A DNA stretch of 64,000 bases from Roseateles subflavus. Lineage in GTDB: Bacteria > Pseudomonadota > Gammaproteobacteria > Burkholderiales > Burkholderiaceae_C. Within the stretch, counting starts at the first letter, position 1. Every line of letters begins with the position of its first letter. The stretch lies in contig NZ_JASVDS010000003.1 of NCBI RefSeq assembly GCF_030285365.1, positions 372,001-436,000 on the forward strand, in the 5' to 3' direction. A program made the position numbers and the translations under genes. The notes below the pieces were generated by a model. The model ran no database searches. It had not been told where the DNA came from and saw only the letters and a list, made by a program, of their open reading frames with translations. Of the stretch, positions 45,352 through 55,191 are shown one piece after another.

Positions 45352-46788
45352 ATGCGAACGCCTACTCTGATAACCCCTGCCGGCCACCCGCCGGTGACCC
45401 GGCATCGCCCCCCGCGGCCGCTGGCGGCCGTGGCCCTCGCGGTGCTGATGAGCGCCTGCGCGGTGCAGGCGCCGCCGCTGGGCGAGCGGCCCACGCCGGC
45501 CACGCTGCCGGCGGCCTGGCAGGCCCCCGCACCGGAGGCCGGCCGCACGCCCGTGCCGGATTGGCTGATGTCAGCCGATCCGGTGCTTGGCGGCCTGCTG
45601 GAGGCCGTGCAGGCCCGCTCGCCCGGGCTGCAGCAGGCCGTCGCCCGGCGTGACGAGGTGCGGGCCCTGGCCGGGCTGAGCCCCGGCGGCCCGCGCGTGC
45701 AGGGCCTGGCCCAGGTCCAGCGAACCCGGTCGGTGCAGCCCGCCGGCAGCCCGGCGCTGACGCAAGCACTGGCCCAGGTCGACGCCAGTTGGGAAGTGGA
45801 CCTCTTCGCCCGTGTGCGCCAGCAGTCGCAGGCCCTGGCCCAGCGCGCCGACGGGGCGCAATGGGAGCTGGCGGCCGCGCGCCTGAGTCTCCTGGTCGAG
45901 GTCACGCAGCTCTACCTCGCGCTGCGCAGTGGCGAGCAGCTCCAGGCGCTGTCGATCGAGGAGGAGCAGATCACCGAGCGCCTGGCCGCCCAGGCCGCCC
46001 AGCGCCAGCGCGCCGGCTTCGAGACGCCGGCGCAGCAGGCGCTGCTGGCCGGTGCCGCCGCCGAGGCCCGGCAGCGCCGCCTGGCCCAGCAGCTGGAGCT
46101 GGACGTGATGGTCAAGGGGCTGGTTGCCGCGACCGGGCTGGACGAAGGCGCGCTGCGCCAGCGTCTCGCCACCGGCCAGGGACGCCTGCCAGCCTGGCCC
46201 GCGCTGGCCGTGCCCGCGGTGCCGGCCGATGCGCTGCAGCAGCGGCCGGACCTGGTCGCCGCCCGGGCGCAGGCAGCGGCCGCCTGGTATGAGTCGGGGG
46301 CTGCGCAGGCGGCACGTTATCCGCAGCTGCAGTTGCTGGGCAGTGTCAGCGTGCTGGGCGTGAAGCTGGGCGGCGAGCGTGACGAGAGCCGTGGCTGGAG
46401 CTTCGGCCCCTCGCTGAGCGTGCCGCTCCTGGACGGCGGTGCGCGCCGGGCCGATGCCGAGGCCGCCCTGGCCCGCTGGCGGCAGGCCGAGGCCGCCTGG
46501 CGGCTCGCGGCCACGCAGGCCGTGCGCGAGGTGGAGGAGGCGCTGCTGCGCGTGGCGGCGCAGTCCGCCCGCCTGGAGGCCGCGCAGGCCAGCCTCGCCA
46601 GCTACGACAAGGCCCTCAAGGGCACGGAGCAGCGCTGGCGCCACGGGCTGGCCAGCGCTTCGGAACTCGATGAACAGCGCCGCCTGACCCTGGCCGCGCG
46701 CAGCCAGCTGCTGCAGCTGCAGCGCGAGGGCCTGGGCGCCTGGCTGTCTCTCTACAAGGCCGTCGGTGGCGGCTTCACGCCGGCCTGA
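45352..46788 (+). CDS. Outer-membrane efflux lipoprotein (NodT/OprM family)
   Basis: A 478-residue outer-membrane channel of tripartite pumps. The signal peptide ends in a lipobox LMSAC with C36 as lipidated cysteine, so it is an OprM-type lipoprotein. Two repeated outer-membrane efflux domains are present, with helical coiled arms (LAQRADGAQWELAAARLSLL and the C-terminal half). The ATG at 45352 was chosen over 45283, which overlaps the tetR end and would bury the signal peptide behind 23 extra residues; AAGGA lies before it. It lies 65 bp after tetR and 20 bp before the adaptor gene. Confidence 0.9.
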   Translation: MRTPTLITPAGHPPVTRHRPPRPLAAVALAVLMSACAVQAPPLGERPTPATLPAAWQAPAPEAGRTPVPDWLMSADPVLGGLLEAVQARSPGLQQAVARRDEVRALAGLSPGGPRVQGLAQVQRTRSVQPAGSPALTQALAQVDASWEVDLFARVRQQSQALAQRADGAQWELAAARLSLLVEVTQLYLALRSGEQLQALSIEEEQITERLAAQAAQRQRAGFETPAQQALLAGAAAEARQRRLAQQLELDVMVKGLVAATGLDEGALRQRLATGQGRLPAWPALAVPAVPADALQQRPDLVAARAQAAAAWYESGAAQAARYPQLQLLGSVSVLGVKLGGERDESRGWSFGPSLSVPLLDGGARRADAEAALARWRQAEAAWRLAATQAVREVEEALLRVAAQSARLEAAQASLASYDKALKGTEQRWRHGLASASELDEQRRLTLAARSQLLQLQREGLGAWLSLYKAVGGGFTPA

Positions 46789-46808
46789 CGCCGATGCAAA
46801 GGTATTCC

Positions 46809-47939
46809 ATGAGCATTCGATCCCTGATCTCCCGCCGTCCGGCGCTGCTGCTGGCCCTCGCCGGCCTGGTGGGGGCCGCGCCGGCCCTCGCCGCGGACAA
46901 GGACAAGCCGGCCGCGACGGCCGCCAAGCCCGCACTCAGCGTGCAGCTCACGACGCCGCAGAATGGCAGCTGGACCCGCCGCACGCCCGCCGTGGGCGCC
47001 GTGGCGCCCTGGGCCGAGCAGCACGTCAGCGCCGAGACCGGCGGGCTGGTGATCGTCGAGGTGCGTGCCCAGGTGGGCGATGTGGTGAAGCGCGGCCAGC
47101 TGCTGGCCCGTCTGCAGGATCTCGGCGTGCAGGCCGACCTGGCCCAGGCCCGCGCCGCGCTCGCCGAGGCCGAGGCGGCCCATGAGCTGGCTCAGGCGGA
47201 TGCCCAGCGCGCCCGCCAGATCGAGGCGGAGGGCGGCGAAGGCCTCTCCCGCCAGGCGCTGCAGCAGTACCAGGCCCAGGCCCGCAGTGCCGCGGCACGG
47301 CTGCAGTCGGCTCAGGCCCGTGTGAAGTCCGAGGAGCTGCGCCTGAGCCAGACCCGCATCGTGGCCAGTGACGACGGCGTGGTCAGCGCCAAGGCCGCCG
47401 TGGAAGGCGCCGTGGCCCAGCCGGGCCAGGAGCTGTTCCGCCTGATCCGACAGCAGCGGCTCGAGTGGCGGGCCGAGCTGCCCGCCGAGCTGCTGGCTCA
47501 GCTCAAGCCCGGTGCGCGTGCGCAGGTCCAGCTGCCCGGGCGCGCCGAACCGCTCGACGCCCGCCTGCGCACCATCGCCCCGACGGTGGACCCGCAGACG
47601 CGCATGGGCATCGCCTACGTGGACCTGCCCGCAGGCACCGGCCTGCGGGCCGGCAGCTTCCTGCAGGGCAGCTTCGAGCAGGGGGCGGGCGAGGCGCTGC
47701 ATGTGCCGCAGAGCGCCGTGCAGCTGCGCGAGGGCTTTGCCTACGTCTTCAAGGTCAGCACCGACGGCCGCGTGCAGCAGACCAAGGTGAGCCTGGGCCG
47801 TCGCCAGGGCGACCGTGTGGAAGTGCTGCAGGGCCTGGAGCCGGCGGCGCGCATCGTCGCGGCGGGTGTCGGCTTCCTGGCGGACGGCGACCGCGTGCAG
47901 GTCGTGACCGCCGCCCCGGCTGCTGCCGCCTCGCGCTGA
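46809..47939 (+). CDS. RND efflux periplasmic adaptor (membrane fusion protein)
   Basis: A 376-residue adaptor linking the pump to the outer-membrane channel. A signal peptide ends near residue 29 (ALAAD), and a biotinyl-lipoyl-like domain (AEQHVSAETGGLVIVEVRAQVGDVV) is split by an alpha-helical hairpin (QADLAQARAALAEAEAAHE...). A beta-barrel and a membrane-proximal domain follow. The ATG at 46809 has AAAGG six bases upstream and is preferred to an ATG at 46794. It lies 10 bp before the pump gene; the two are one transcriptional unit. Confidence 0.9.
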   Translation: MSIRSLISRRPALLLALAGLVGAAPALAADKDKPAATAAKPALSVQLTTPQNGSWTRRTPAVGAVAPWAEQHVSAETGGLVIVEVRAQVGDVVKRGQLLARLQDLGVQADLAQARAALAEAEAAHELAQADAQRARQIEAEGGEGLSRQALQQYQAQARSAAARLQSAQARVKSEELRLSQTRIVASDDGVVSAKAAVEGAVAQPGQELFRLIRQQRLEWRAELPAELLAQLKPGARAQVQLPGRAEPLDARLRTIAPTVDPQTRMGIAYVDLPAGTGLRAGSFLQGSFEQGAGEALHVPQSAVQLREGFAYVFKVSTDGRVQQTKVSLGRRQGDRVEVLQGLEPAARIVAAGVGFLADGDRVQVVTAAPAAAASR

Positions 47940-47949
47940 GGGAGTCCGC

Positions 47950-50900
47950 ATGAACATCTCAGCCTGGTGCATCCGCAACCCCATTCCGGCGGTGCTGCTC
48001 TTCATCATGCTCAGCCTGGGCGGCCTGGCCGGCTTCCGGGCGATGAAGATCCAGAACTTCCCCGACATCGACCTGCCCACCATCACCGTGACGGCCTCGC
48101 TGCCGGGCGCCGCCCCGGGCCAGCTGGAATCGCAGGTGGCGCGCAAGCTGGAGAACCAGATCGCGACGCTGCAGGGCGTCAAGCACATCTACACCAGCCT
48201 CAATGATGGCGTGGCCACGGTCACGGCGGAATTCCGCCTGGAGAAGCGCACGCAGGAGGCGCTGGACGACGTGCGCGAGGCCGTCTCGCGCGTGCGCTCG
48301 GACCTGCCGGCGGACATGCGCGACCCGATCATCTCCAAGCTGGACCTGAGCGGCTCGCCCATCCTCACCTACACCGTCGCCTCGGACCGCAAGGACGAGG
48401 AGGCGCTGTCGTGGTTCGTGGACCACGAGGTCGCCAAGCGCATGCTGGCCGTGCGCGGCGTGGGCGCGGTGGCGCGCGTGGGCGGCGTGACGCGCGAGGT
48501 GCGCGTGGCGCTGGACCCGCTGCGGCTGATGGCGCTGAACACGAGCGCGGCGGACGTCTCCCGCCAGCTGCGTCAGATCCAGCAGGAAGCCGCGGGCGGC
48601 CGCATGGACCTGGGCGGCGCCGAGCAGTCGGTGCGCACGCTCGCCACGGTGCAGAGTGCCGAGGAGCTGGCGGCAATGGAGATCAGCCTGCCGGACGGCC
48701 GCCGCCTGCGCCTGGACCAGGTGGCGACGGTCAGCGACACCGTCTCCGAGCCGCGCTCGGCCGCCTTCCTCGACGGCAAGCCCGTCGTGGGCTTCGAGAT
48801 CACCCGCACCAAGGGGGCGGGCGAGGTCGAGGTGGCGCAGGGGGTGCGGGCCGCGGTCGAGGAACTCCGTGCGGCGCACCCCGAGGTCCGCTTCGACGAG
48901 TCCTTCAACTTCGTCGATCCGGTCGAGGAGAACTACAGCGGCTCCATGTACCTGCTGTGGGAGGGCGCGCTGCTGGCGGTGGTCGTGGTGTGGTTCTTCC
49001 TGCGCGACTGGCGCGCCACGCTCGTGGCGGCCACCGCGCTGCCGCTGTCGGTGCTGCCGACCTTCGGCCTGATGTACCTGATGGGCTTCACGCTCAATGT
49101 GGTGACGCTGCTGTCGCTGTCCCTCGTGGTGGGCGTGCTGGTGGACGATGCGATCGTCGAGATCGAGAACATCATGCGCCACCTGGCCCAGGGCAAGACG
49201 CCCTTCGATGCGGCCATGGAGGCGGCGGACGAGATCGGCCTGGCCGTGATCGCCACCACCTTCACGCTGATCGCCGTGTTCCTGCCGACGGCCTTCATGA
49301 GTGGCGTGCCGGGCAAGTTCTTCGTGCAGTTCGGCTGGACGGCGGCCATCGCGGTGTTCTTCTCGCTGGTGGTGGCGCGCATGCTCACGCCCATGATGGC
49401 GGCCTACGTGCTGCGCCCGCCGAAGCAGGACCACACCGATCCCGCCTGGCTGAAGCGCTACCTGGGCTGGGCCCGCTGGGCGCTGAAGCATCGCATCGCC
49501 ACGCTGGCCCTGACGACGGTCTTCACGGTGGGCTCCATGGGCCTGGCAGGGCTGCTGCCCACCGGCTTCCTGCCGCCGGACGACCTGTCGCAGACGCAGG
49601 TCACGCTGACGCTGCCGCCGGGCAGCACGCTCAAGGAGACGCTGGCGCTGACGAAGCAGGCGGAAGCGCTCGTGAAGGCGCATCCGCAGGTGAAGCTGAT
49701 CTACACGGCCGTGGGCGGCGGCAGCGCCGGCTCCGATCCCTTCATGGGCAGCGGGGCCGCCAGCGTCACCAAGGCCACGCTGACGCTGAACCTCACGCCG
49801 CGCAAGGACCGGCCGGGCATCAGCAAGCAGCGCATCGAATCCGAACTGCGCGACCGCCTGGCGCAGGTGCCCGGCGCCCGCGTCAAGGTGGGCTTCGGCG
49901 GCTCGGCCGAGAAGTACATCCTCGTGCTGGCCGGCGAGGACGGCGAGGCGCTCGCGGCCCATGCCGCCAAGGTGGAGCGCGAGCTGCGCGGCCTGCCGGG
50001 CATCGGCGCCGTCACCTCGAGCGCCAGCCTCGTGCGGCCTGAGCTGCAGCTGCGGCCGGACTTCGCCCGCGCGGCGGACCTGGGGGTGAGCGCCGCCGCC
50101 ATCGCGGACACGCTGCGCGTCGCGACGATCGGCGACTACGAGCAGTCGCTCGCCAAGCTGAACCTCGCGCAGCGCCAGGTGCCCATCGTCGTGCGCCTGC
50201 CCGATGCCGCGCGCACGGACCTCGACCTGCTCGCGCGCCTGCCGGTGCCGGGCGCGAAGGGGCCGGTGCCGCTGGGTCAGGTCGCCGAGCTGAGCTACGC
50301 GAGCGGCCCCTCGCAGATCGACCGCTACGACCGCCAGCGCAACGTCAACTTCGAGATCGAGCTCAACGGTCAGCCGCTGGGCGACGTCGAGCGCCAGGCC
50401 CAGGCGCTGCCGAGCCTCAAGCAGCTGCCGCCGGGGATCAGCCAGGCCGCCATTGGCGATGCCGAGGCCATGGGCGAGCTCTTCGCGAGCTTCGGCCTGG
50501 CCATGCTGACCGGCGTGCTGTGCATCTACGTCGTGCTCGTGCTGCTGTTCAAGGACTTCGTGCAGCCGGTGACCATCCTGGCGGCGCTGGTGCTGTCGGT
50601 GCCGGGGGCCTTCCTCGCGCTCTTCGTCACGCACACGGCGCTGTCCATGCCTTCGATGATCGGGTTGATCATGCTCATGGGCATCGCCACGAAGAACTCG
50701 ATCCTGCTGGTGGACTACGTGGTCCTGGCGCGTCGCGACCACGGCCTGAGCCGTTACGAGGCCATCCTCGACGCCTGCCGCAAGCGCGCGCGCCCGATCG
50801 TGATGACGACCATCGCCATGGGCGCCGGCATGATGCCCATCGCCCTGGGCCTGGGCGTGGATCCGAGCTTCCGCGCGCCCATGGCCATCGTGGTGATCGG

Positions 50901-51039
50901 CGGCCTGATCACGTCCACCTTCCTGAGCCTGCTGGTGATCCCCATCGTGTTCAGCTACGTGGATGACCTGATCGGCCTGATCAGCCCGGCCCGCCGGCGC
51001 GAGCGCCGCGCGGCCCGGCTGCAGGAGGCGCAGGCATGA
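47950..51039 (+). CDS. RND family efflux pump, inner-membrane transporter
   Basis: A 1029-residue proton-driven exporter with twelve membrane helices and two large periplasmic loops. The proton-relay aspartates are D399/D400 in GVLVDDAIVEIENIMRH of helix 4. The N-terminal AWCIRNPIPAVLLF helix and FPDIDLPTITV porter segment are typical of the hydrophobe/amphiphile-efflux group. Substrates cannot be read. GAGGGAG lies just before the ATG. It forms a tripartite pump with the two preceding genes under the TetR regulator and overlaps the next gene by 4 bp. Confidence 0.95.
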   Translation: MNISAWCIRNPIPAVLLFIMLSLGGLAGFRAMKIQNFPDIDLPTITVTASLPGAAPGQLESQVARKLENQIATLQGVKHIYTSLNDGVATVTAEFRLEKRTQEALDDVREAVSRVRSDLPADMRDPIISKLDLSGSPILTYTVASDRKDEEALSWFVDHEVAKRMLAVRGVGAVARVGGVTREVRVALDPLRLMALNTSAADVSRQLRQIQQEAAGGRMDLGGAEQSVRTLATVQSAEELAAMEISLPDGRRLRLDQVATVSDTVSEPRSAAFLDGKPVVGFEITRTKGAGEVEVAQGVRAAVEELRAAHPEVRFDESFNFVDPVEENYSGSMYLLWEGALLAVVVVWFFLRDWRATLVAATALPLSVLPTFGLMYLMGFTLNVVTLLSLSLVVGVLVDDAIVEIENIMRHLAQGKTPFDAAMEAADEIGLAVIATTFTLIAVFLPTAFMSGVPGKFFVQFGWTAAIAVFFSLVVARMLTPMMAAYVLRPPKQDHTDPAWLKRYLGWARWALKHRIATLALTTVFTVGSMGLAGLLPTGFLPPDDLSQTQVTLTLPPGSTLKETLALTKQAEALVKAHPQVKLIYTAVGGGSAGSDPFMGSGAASVTKATLTLNLTPRKDRPGISKQRIESELRDRLAQVPGARVKVGFGGSAEKYILVLAGEDGEALAAHAAKVERELRGLPGIGAVTSSASLVRPELQLRPDFARAADLGVSAAAIADTLRVATIGDYEQSLAKLNLAQRQVPIVVRLPDAARTDLDLLARLPVPGAKGPVPLGQVAELSYASGPSQIDRYDRQRNVNFEIELNGQPLGDVERQAQALPSLKQLPPGISQAAIGDAEAMGELFASFGLAMLTGVLCIYVVLVLLFKDFVQPVTILAALVLSVPGAFLALFVTHTALSMPSMIGLIMLMGIATKNSILLVDYVVLARRDHGLSRYEAILDACRKRARPIVMTTIAMGAGMMPIALGLGVDPSFRAPMAIVVIGGLITSTFLSLLVIPIVFSYVDDLIGLISPARRRERRAARLQEAQA

Positions 51040-52106
51040 AGCGCTGTGAGCGGCTGAGCCCCGTGCATCGCTGGCTGCGCGGGGCGGGGATGGCGCTGAC
51101 CGTCCTGCTGGTGGCGGGCGGCGTGCTGGGCTGGCAGTCGCAGGCGCGGTCGGCGCAGGCGACGGAGTCGGCGGTGGCCGCGTCGTCGGTGGCGTCGGCA
51201 GCGACGGCCCCCGCCGCGGCCGCCTCCGCCCCGGCGGCCGAGGTGCTCGACCTGGACTGGCAGGACGACAGCCGTCAGCGCCCGGTGCCGGTGCGTCTGT
51301 ACTGGCCGGCGCAGGCGCAGGCGGGGCAGCCGGTGCCGCTGGTGCTGTTCTCGCATGGCATCGGCGGATCGCGCCGCGGCTACAGCTACCTGGGCGCCTA
51401 CTGGGCGTCCCAGGGGGTGGCCGCACTCCATGTGCAGCATGTCGGCTCCGACCGCGGCCTGTGGTCCGGCAACCTGCTGCAGCTGGTGGGCCGCCTGCAG
51501 GGCGCCGCGAAGGAGGACGAGGCACTGAACCGCGTGCAGGACGTGCGCTTCGCCCTCGACCAGCTGCTCGCGAGCCCCTACGGCCCGCAGATCCGCCGTG
51601 ACGCCATCCTGGCGGCCGGCCATTCCTACGGGGCCAACACGACGCTCCTGCTGGCCGGCGCGCGGGTCGAGCGCGAGGGCCGGGTGCTGGCGCTGGCCGA
51701 GCCGCGGCTGCGGGCGGCCATCGTGATCTCGGCGCCGCCGTTCTATGGTGAGGCCGAGCCGCAGCGCATCCTCGCCGGCGTGCGCGTGCCCACGCTGCAC
51801 ATCACCGCGACCGACGACGTGATCCGCATTCCCGGCTACTACTCGCCGGCCAGCGACCGCCTCCAGGTCTTCGAGGCGACGGGCGGCCCGGCCAAGGCGC
51901 TCGCCGTGTTCCAGGGCGGCTCCCACAGCATCTTCACGGACCGCAGCGGCACCGGCGGCGTCGCCCTGAATCCGCAGGTGAAGGCCGCGACGCGCGAGCT
52001 GACGATGGCCTTCGTGCGGGAGGTGCTGGACGGCGACCGCCGCGAGCTGGAGGCGTGGCCCCAGCGGCATGCGGCCTTGCTGAACCGCTTCCAGCCCGCG
52101 CCGTGA
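51036..52106 (+). CDS. Exported alpha/beta hydrolase (PAF-acetylhydrolase-like)
   Basis: A 356-residue alpha/beta hydrolase with an N-terminal hydrophobic segment (residues about 17-35) and an Ala/Ser-rich linker, so probably periplasmic or membrane-anchored. The oxyanion strand is LVLFSHGIGGSRRGYSY, the nucleophile S197 is in AGHSYGANT, and H297 is in GGSHSIF. It resembles the platelet-activating-factor acetylhydrolase-like/dienelactone-hydrolase-like exported esterases. Its ATG overlaps the pump stop (ATGA), so it is made as part of the efflux operon. It may act on the pump's substrate or on membrane lipids; neither is shown. Confidence 0.85.
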   Translation: MKRCERLSPVHRWLRGAGMALTVLLVAGGVLGWQSQARSAQATESAVAASSVASAATAPAAAASAPAAEVLDLDWQDDSRQRPVPVRLYWPAQAQAGQPVPLVLFSHGIGGSRRGYSYLGAYWASQGVAALHVQHVGSDRGLWSGNLLQLVGRLQGAAKEDEALNRVQDVRFALDQLLASPYGPQIRRDAILAAGHSYGANTTLLLAGARVEREGRVLALAEPRLRAAIVISAPPFYGEAEPQRILAGVRVPTLHITATDDVIRIPGYYSPASDRLQVFEATGGPAKALAVFQGGSHSIFTDRSGTGGVALNPQVKAATRELTMAFVREVLDGDRRELEAWPQRHAALLNRFQPAP

Positions 52107-52127
52107 GCGGCCGGCCCGGGCGGGCGC

Positions 52128-53585
52128 TCAGGCCTCGGGCAGGGCGCGCGACTTGACCACGGCATAGCGCGCCAGCGTCGTGGCGCGGGCCTCGTCGTGG
52201 CGCACGACGGGAGGCGGGTAGTCGCGCCCCAGCACCACGCCGGCGGCCTGCAGTGCCAGCGGCGGCGCCTCCCAGGGCGCATGGCGCAGCCGGGGCGGCA
52301 GCGCGGCCAGCTCGGGCACGTAGCGCTCGATGAAGCGGGCCTCGGGGTCGAACTTCTCGCTCTGGCTCACCGGATTGAAGATGCGGAAGTAGGGCTGGGC
52401 GTCGCAGCCGCTGGACGCCGCCCACTGCCAGCCGCCGTTGTTGGCCGCGAGGTCGAAGTCCAGCAGCAGCCGTGCGAACCAGGCCTCGCCGCGCCGCCAG
52501 TCGAGGCCCAGGTCCTTCACCAGGAAGCTCGCCGTGACCATGCGCAGGCGGTTGTGCATGTAGCCGGTCTGGGCCAGCTGGCGCATCGCGGCGTCGACCA
52601 GCGGGTAGCCCGTCCGGCCCTCGCACCAGGCGGCGAAATGGGCGTCGGCCTCGGGGCCTGTCGCCCATTCGATGCGGTCGTACTCGGGGCGGAAGGCCTG
52701 CGTCACGACGTGCGGGTGGTGGTGCATCACCTGGTGGTAGAAGTCCCGCCAGATCAGCTCCGAGAGCCACACGGCCGCGCCGGCTTCCCCGGCCTGCGCG
52801 CGGCTCCAGGCCTCGCGCGCCAGACGTCGGATGGAGATGGTGCCGAAGCGCAGGTGCACGCTCAGGTAGCTCGGGCCCTTGATGGCGGGGAAGTCGCGCT
52901 GCTCGTCGTAGCGCGCCATGCGGCCGAGGAAGTCCTGGAAGAGGGCCTCGGCGCGGGCCGAGCCGCCGCTCAGCAGGGCCGGCAGCGCCAGCGGCTCGAA
53001 GCCGATGCTGGCGAGGCTGGGCACGCCGCGGGCGGGGCAGGGCGCCAGCGCCGCGGCATGGCGCGCGATGGGATAGCTGGACAGGAAGAAGGGCGTGAGC
53101 TGCTTCAGCCAGGCGTTCTTGTAGGGCGTGAACACGCCGTAGGGCTTGCCCTGGCCGGTCAGCACCTCGCTGCGCTCGAAGATCACGTGGTCCTTGAAGC
53201 TCAGGAAGGCGCGCCGCTGCCGGGCCAGGGCCTGGCTGACCTGCGCGTCGCGGGCGAGGGCGGCGGGCTCGTCGTCATGGTTGCAGTAGACGGCGTCCAC
53301 GCCGAGCTCGGCCGCCAGGCGGGGGATCTCGTCCCGGGCGACGCCATGGCGCACGAGCAGCCCGGCGCCCGGCTGCAGCGCGGCCAGGGCCTCGTCCAGC
53401 GATTCGAGCGACTGCAGGATGAAGGCCACCCGCCGGTCGGCCCGGGGGAGGGCGTCCAGGATCTCGGTGTCCAGCACGAAGGCGCAGGTCACCTGGCGGC
53501 TGTTCTTGAGGGCGTGATGGAGGGCGGCGTGGTCCTCGGCGCGCAGGTCGCGGCGGAACCAGACCAGAGATTTGTCATGGCGCAT
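52128..53585 (-). CDS. phrB: Deoxyribodipyrimidine photolyase
   Basis: A 485-residue DNA photolyase that uses blue light and FADH- to split cyclobutane pyrimidine dimers. The N-terminal photolyase domain binds an antenna (LVWFRRDLRAEDH). The FAD domain carries GRTGYPLVDAAMRQL, TGYMHNRLRMVTASF and the conserved WQWAASSGCDAQPYFRIFNP. The length and these motifs fit class I CPD photolyases (E. coli 472). It stands alone on the minus strand, convergent with the hydrolase and divergent from yqgE with 58 bp between starts. Confidence 0.95.
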   Translation of the reverse strand: MRHDKSLVWFRRDLRAEDHAALHHALKNSRQVTCAFVLDTEILDALPRADRRVAFILQSLESLDEALAALQPGAGLLVRHGVARDEIPRLAAELGVDAVYCNHDDEPAALARDAQVSQALARQRRAFLSFKDHVIFERSEVLTGQGKPYGVFTPYKNAWLKQLTPFFLSSYPIARHAAALAPCPARGVPSLASIGFEPLALPALLSGGSARAEALFQDFLGRMARYDEQRDFPAIKGPSYLSVHLRFGTISIRRLAREAWSRAQAGEAGAAVWLSELIWRDFYHQVMHHHPHVVTQAFRPEYDRIEWATGPEADAHFAAWCEGRTGYPLVDAAMRQLAQTGYMHNRLRMVTASFLVKDLGLDWRRGEAWFARLLLDFDLAANNGGWQWAASSGCDAQPYFRIFNPVSQSEKFDPEARFIERYVPELAALPPRLRHAPWEAPPLALQAAGVVLGRDYPPPVVRHDEARATTLARYAVVKSRALPEA

Positions 53586-53643
53586 GGGCCCGCAGTGTCC
53601 GCGAAGCAGGGGCGCCCGAACAGCCAGCCCCTAAAATGCCCCC

Positions 53644-54222
53644 ATGTCCAAGGACCGCATCGACCTGACCAACCAGTTCCTCATCGCCATGCCCGGCATG
53701 GCCGACGACGCTTTCGCCGGCTCGGTGGTCTACATGTGCGAGCACAACGAGAAGGGCGCCCTGGGCCTCGTGATCAACAAGCCCATCTCCCTGACGGTGG
53801 GCAACCTCTTCGAGAAGGTCGAGCTGAACCTCCCCGACGAGACCCTGGCGGCCCGCCCCGTCTTCTATGGGGGCCCGGTCCAGACGGAGCGTGGCTTCGT
53901 GCTGCACGAGCGCCTGGACGAGCAGGGCGGCCACTACAACGCCACGCTGGCCATCCCGGGCGGCCTGGAGATGACGACGAGCCGCGACGTCCTCGAGGCC
54001 TTGAGCCACGGCGCCGGCCCGCGCAAGCTGCTCGTGACGCTGGGCTACAGCGGCTGGGCCGCGGGCCAGCTCGAGGAGGAGATCGGCCGCAATGGCTGGC
54101 TCACCGTCGACGCCGCGCCCGAGATCATCTTCGAGACTCCCGTCGAGCAGCGCTACGAGCGCGCCCTCGCGCTGCTGGGCATCGACCCGCGCATGCTGAG
54201 CACGGAGGCGGGGCACGCATGA
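53644..54222 (+). CDS. yqgE: YqgE/AlgH family protein
   Basis: A 192-residue protein of the YqgE/AlgH family. The family is conserved and structurally known but without agreed function. Typical stretches are QFLIAMPGMADDAFAGSVVY, GALGLVINKP, FYGGPVQTERGFVLH and VTLGYSGWAAGQLEEEI. It is cytosolic. It overlaps ruvX by 4 bp, a gene order kept across many Proteobacteria (yqgE-yqgF), and starts a run of six genes on the plus strand. Confidence 0.93.
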   Translation: MSKDRIDLTNQFLIAMPGMADDAFAGSVVYMCEHNEKGALGLVINKPISLTVGNLFEKVELNLPDETLAARPVFYGGPVQTERGFVLHERLDEQGGHYNATLAIPGGLEMTTSRDVLEALSHGAGPRKLLVTLGYSGWAAGQLEEEIGRNGWLTVDAAPEIIFETPVEQRYERALALLGIDPRMLSTEAGHA

Positions 54223-54676
54223 GCGCAGACCGCTCCCCCGCCACTCCAGCCGCCCCTGCGTCCAGCGCCCCCGTTTCCGCTTCGCCCGAGCTGCCGCCTC
54301 CGGCCTCGCTGCTGGCGTTCGACTTCGGCACCCGCCGCATCGGCGTCGCCAAGGGGCACGTGATGCTCAAGCAGGCCGAGCCCCTGCGCGCAATCACGGT
54401 CAGCGGCGACGCCCGCTTCGACGCCATCGCGCGGCTCATCAAGGACTGGCAGCCGGACGCCTTCGTGATCGGCGTGCCCCGCCACCCCGACGGCGCCGAG
54501 CACGACATGACCGCCGCCGCGCGCAAGTTCGGCCGCCAGCTCAGGAGCCGCTTCCGCCTGCGCGTGTACGAGGTGGACGAGCGCTACACCAGCGTCGAGG
54601 CCGAGAGCCTGGGCGCCCGCGACGTCGACTCCACGTCGGCCGCCCTCATTCTTGAACAGTACTTCCGAGAGCATTC

Positions 54677-54680
<4 letters not shown>
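54219..54680 (+). CDS. ruvX: Putative Holliday junction resolvase / pre-16S rRNA nuclease RuvX
   Basis: A 153-residue RNase H-fold nuclease (YqgF/RuvX) that in E. coli finishes the 5' end of 16S rRNA. D35 in LAFDFGTRRIGVA is the first catalytic acid; VIGVPRHPDG and YEVDERYTSVEAE follow with the next acids. An N-terminal Ala/Pro/Ser-rich extension of about 28 residues is unusual for the family (E. coli 138). The ATG overlaps the yqgE stop, and the gene overlaps pyrR by 4 bp, giving a chain of translational couplings. Confidence 0.92.
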
Positions 54681-55186
<506 letters not shown>

Positions 55187-55191
55187 GCCCC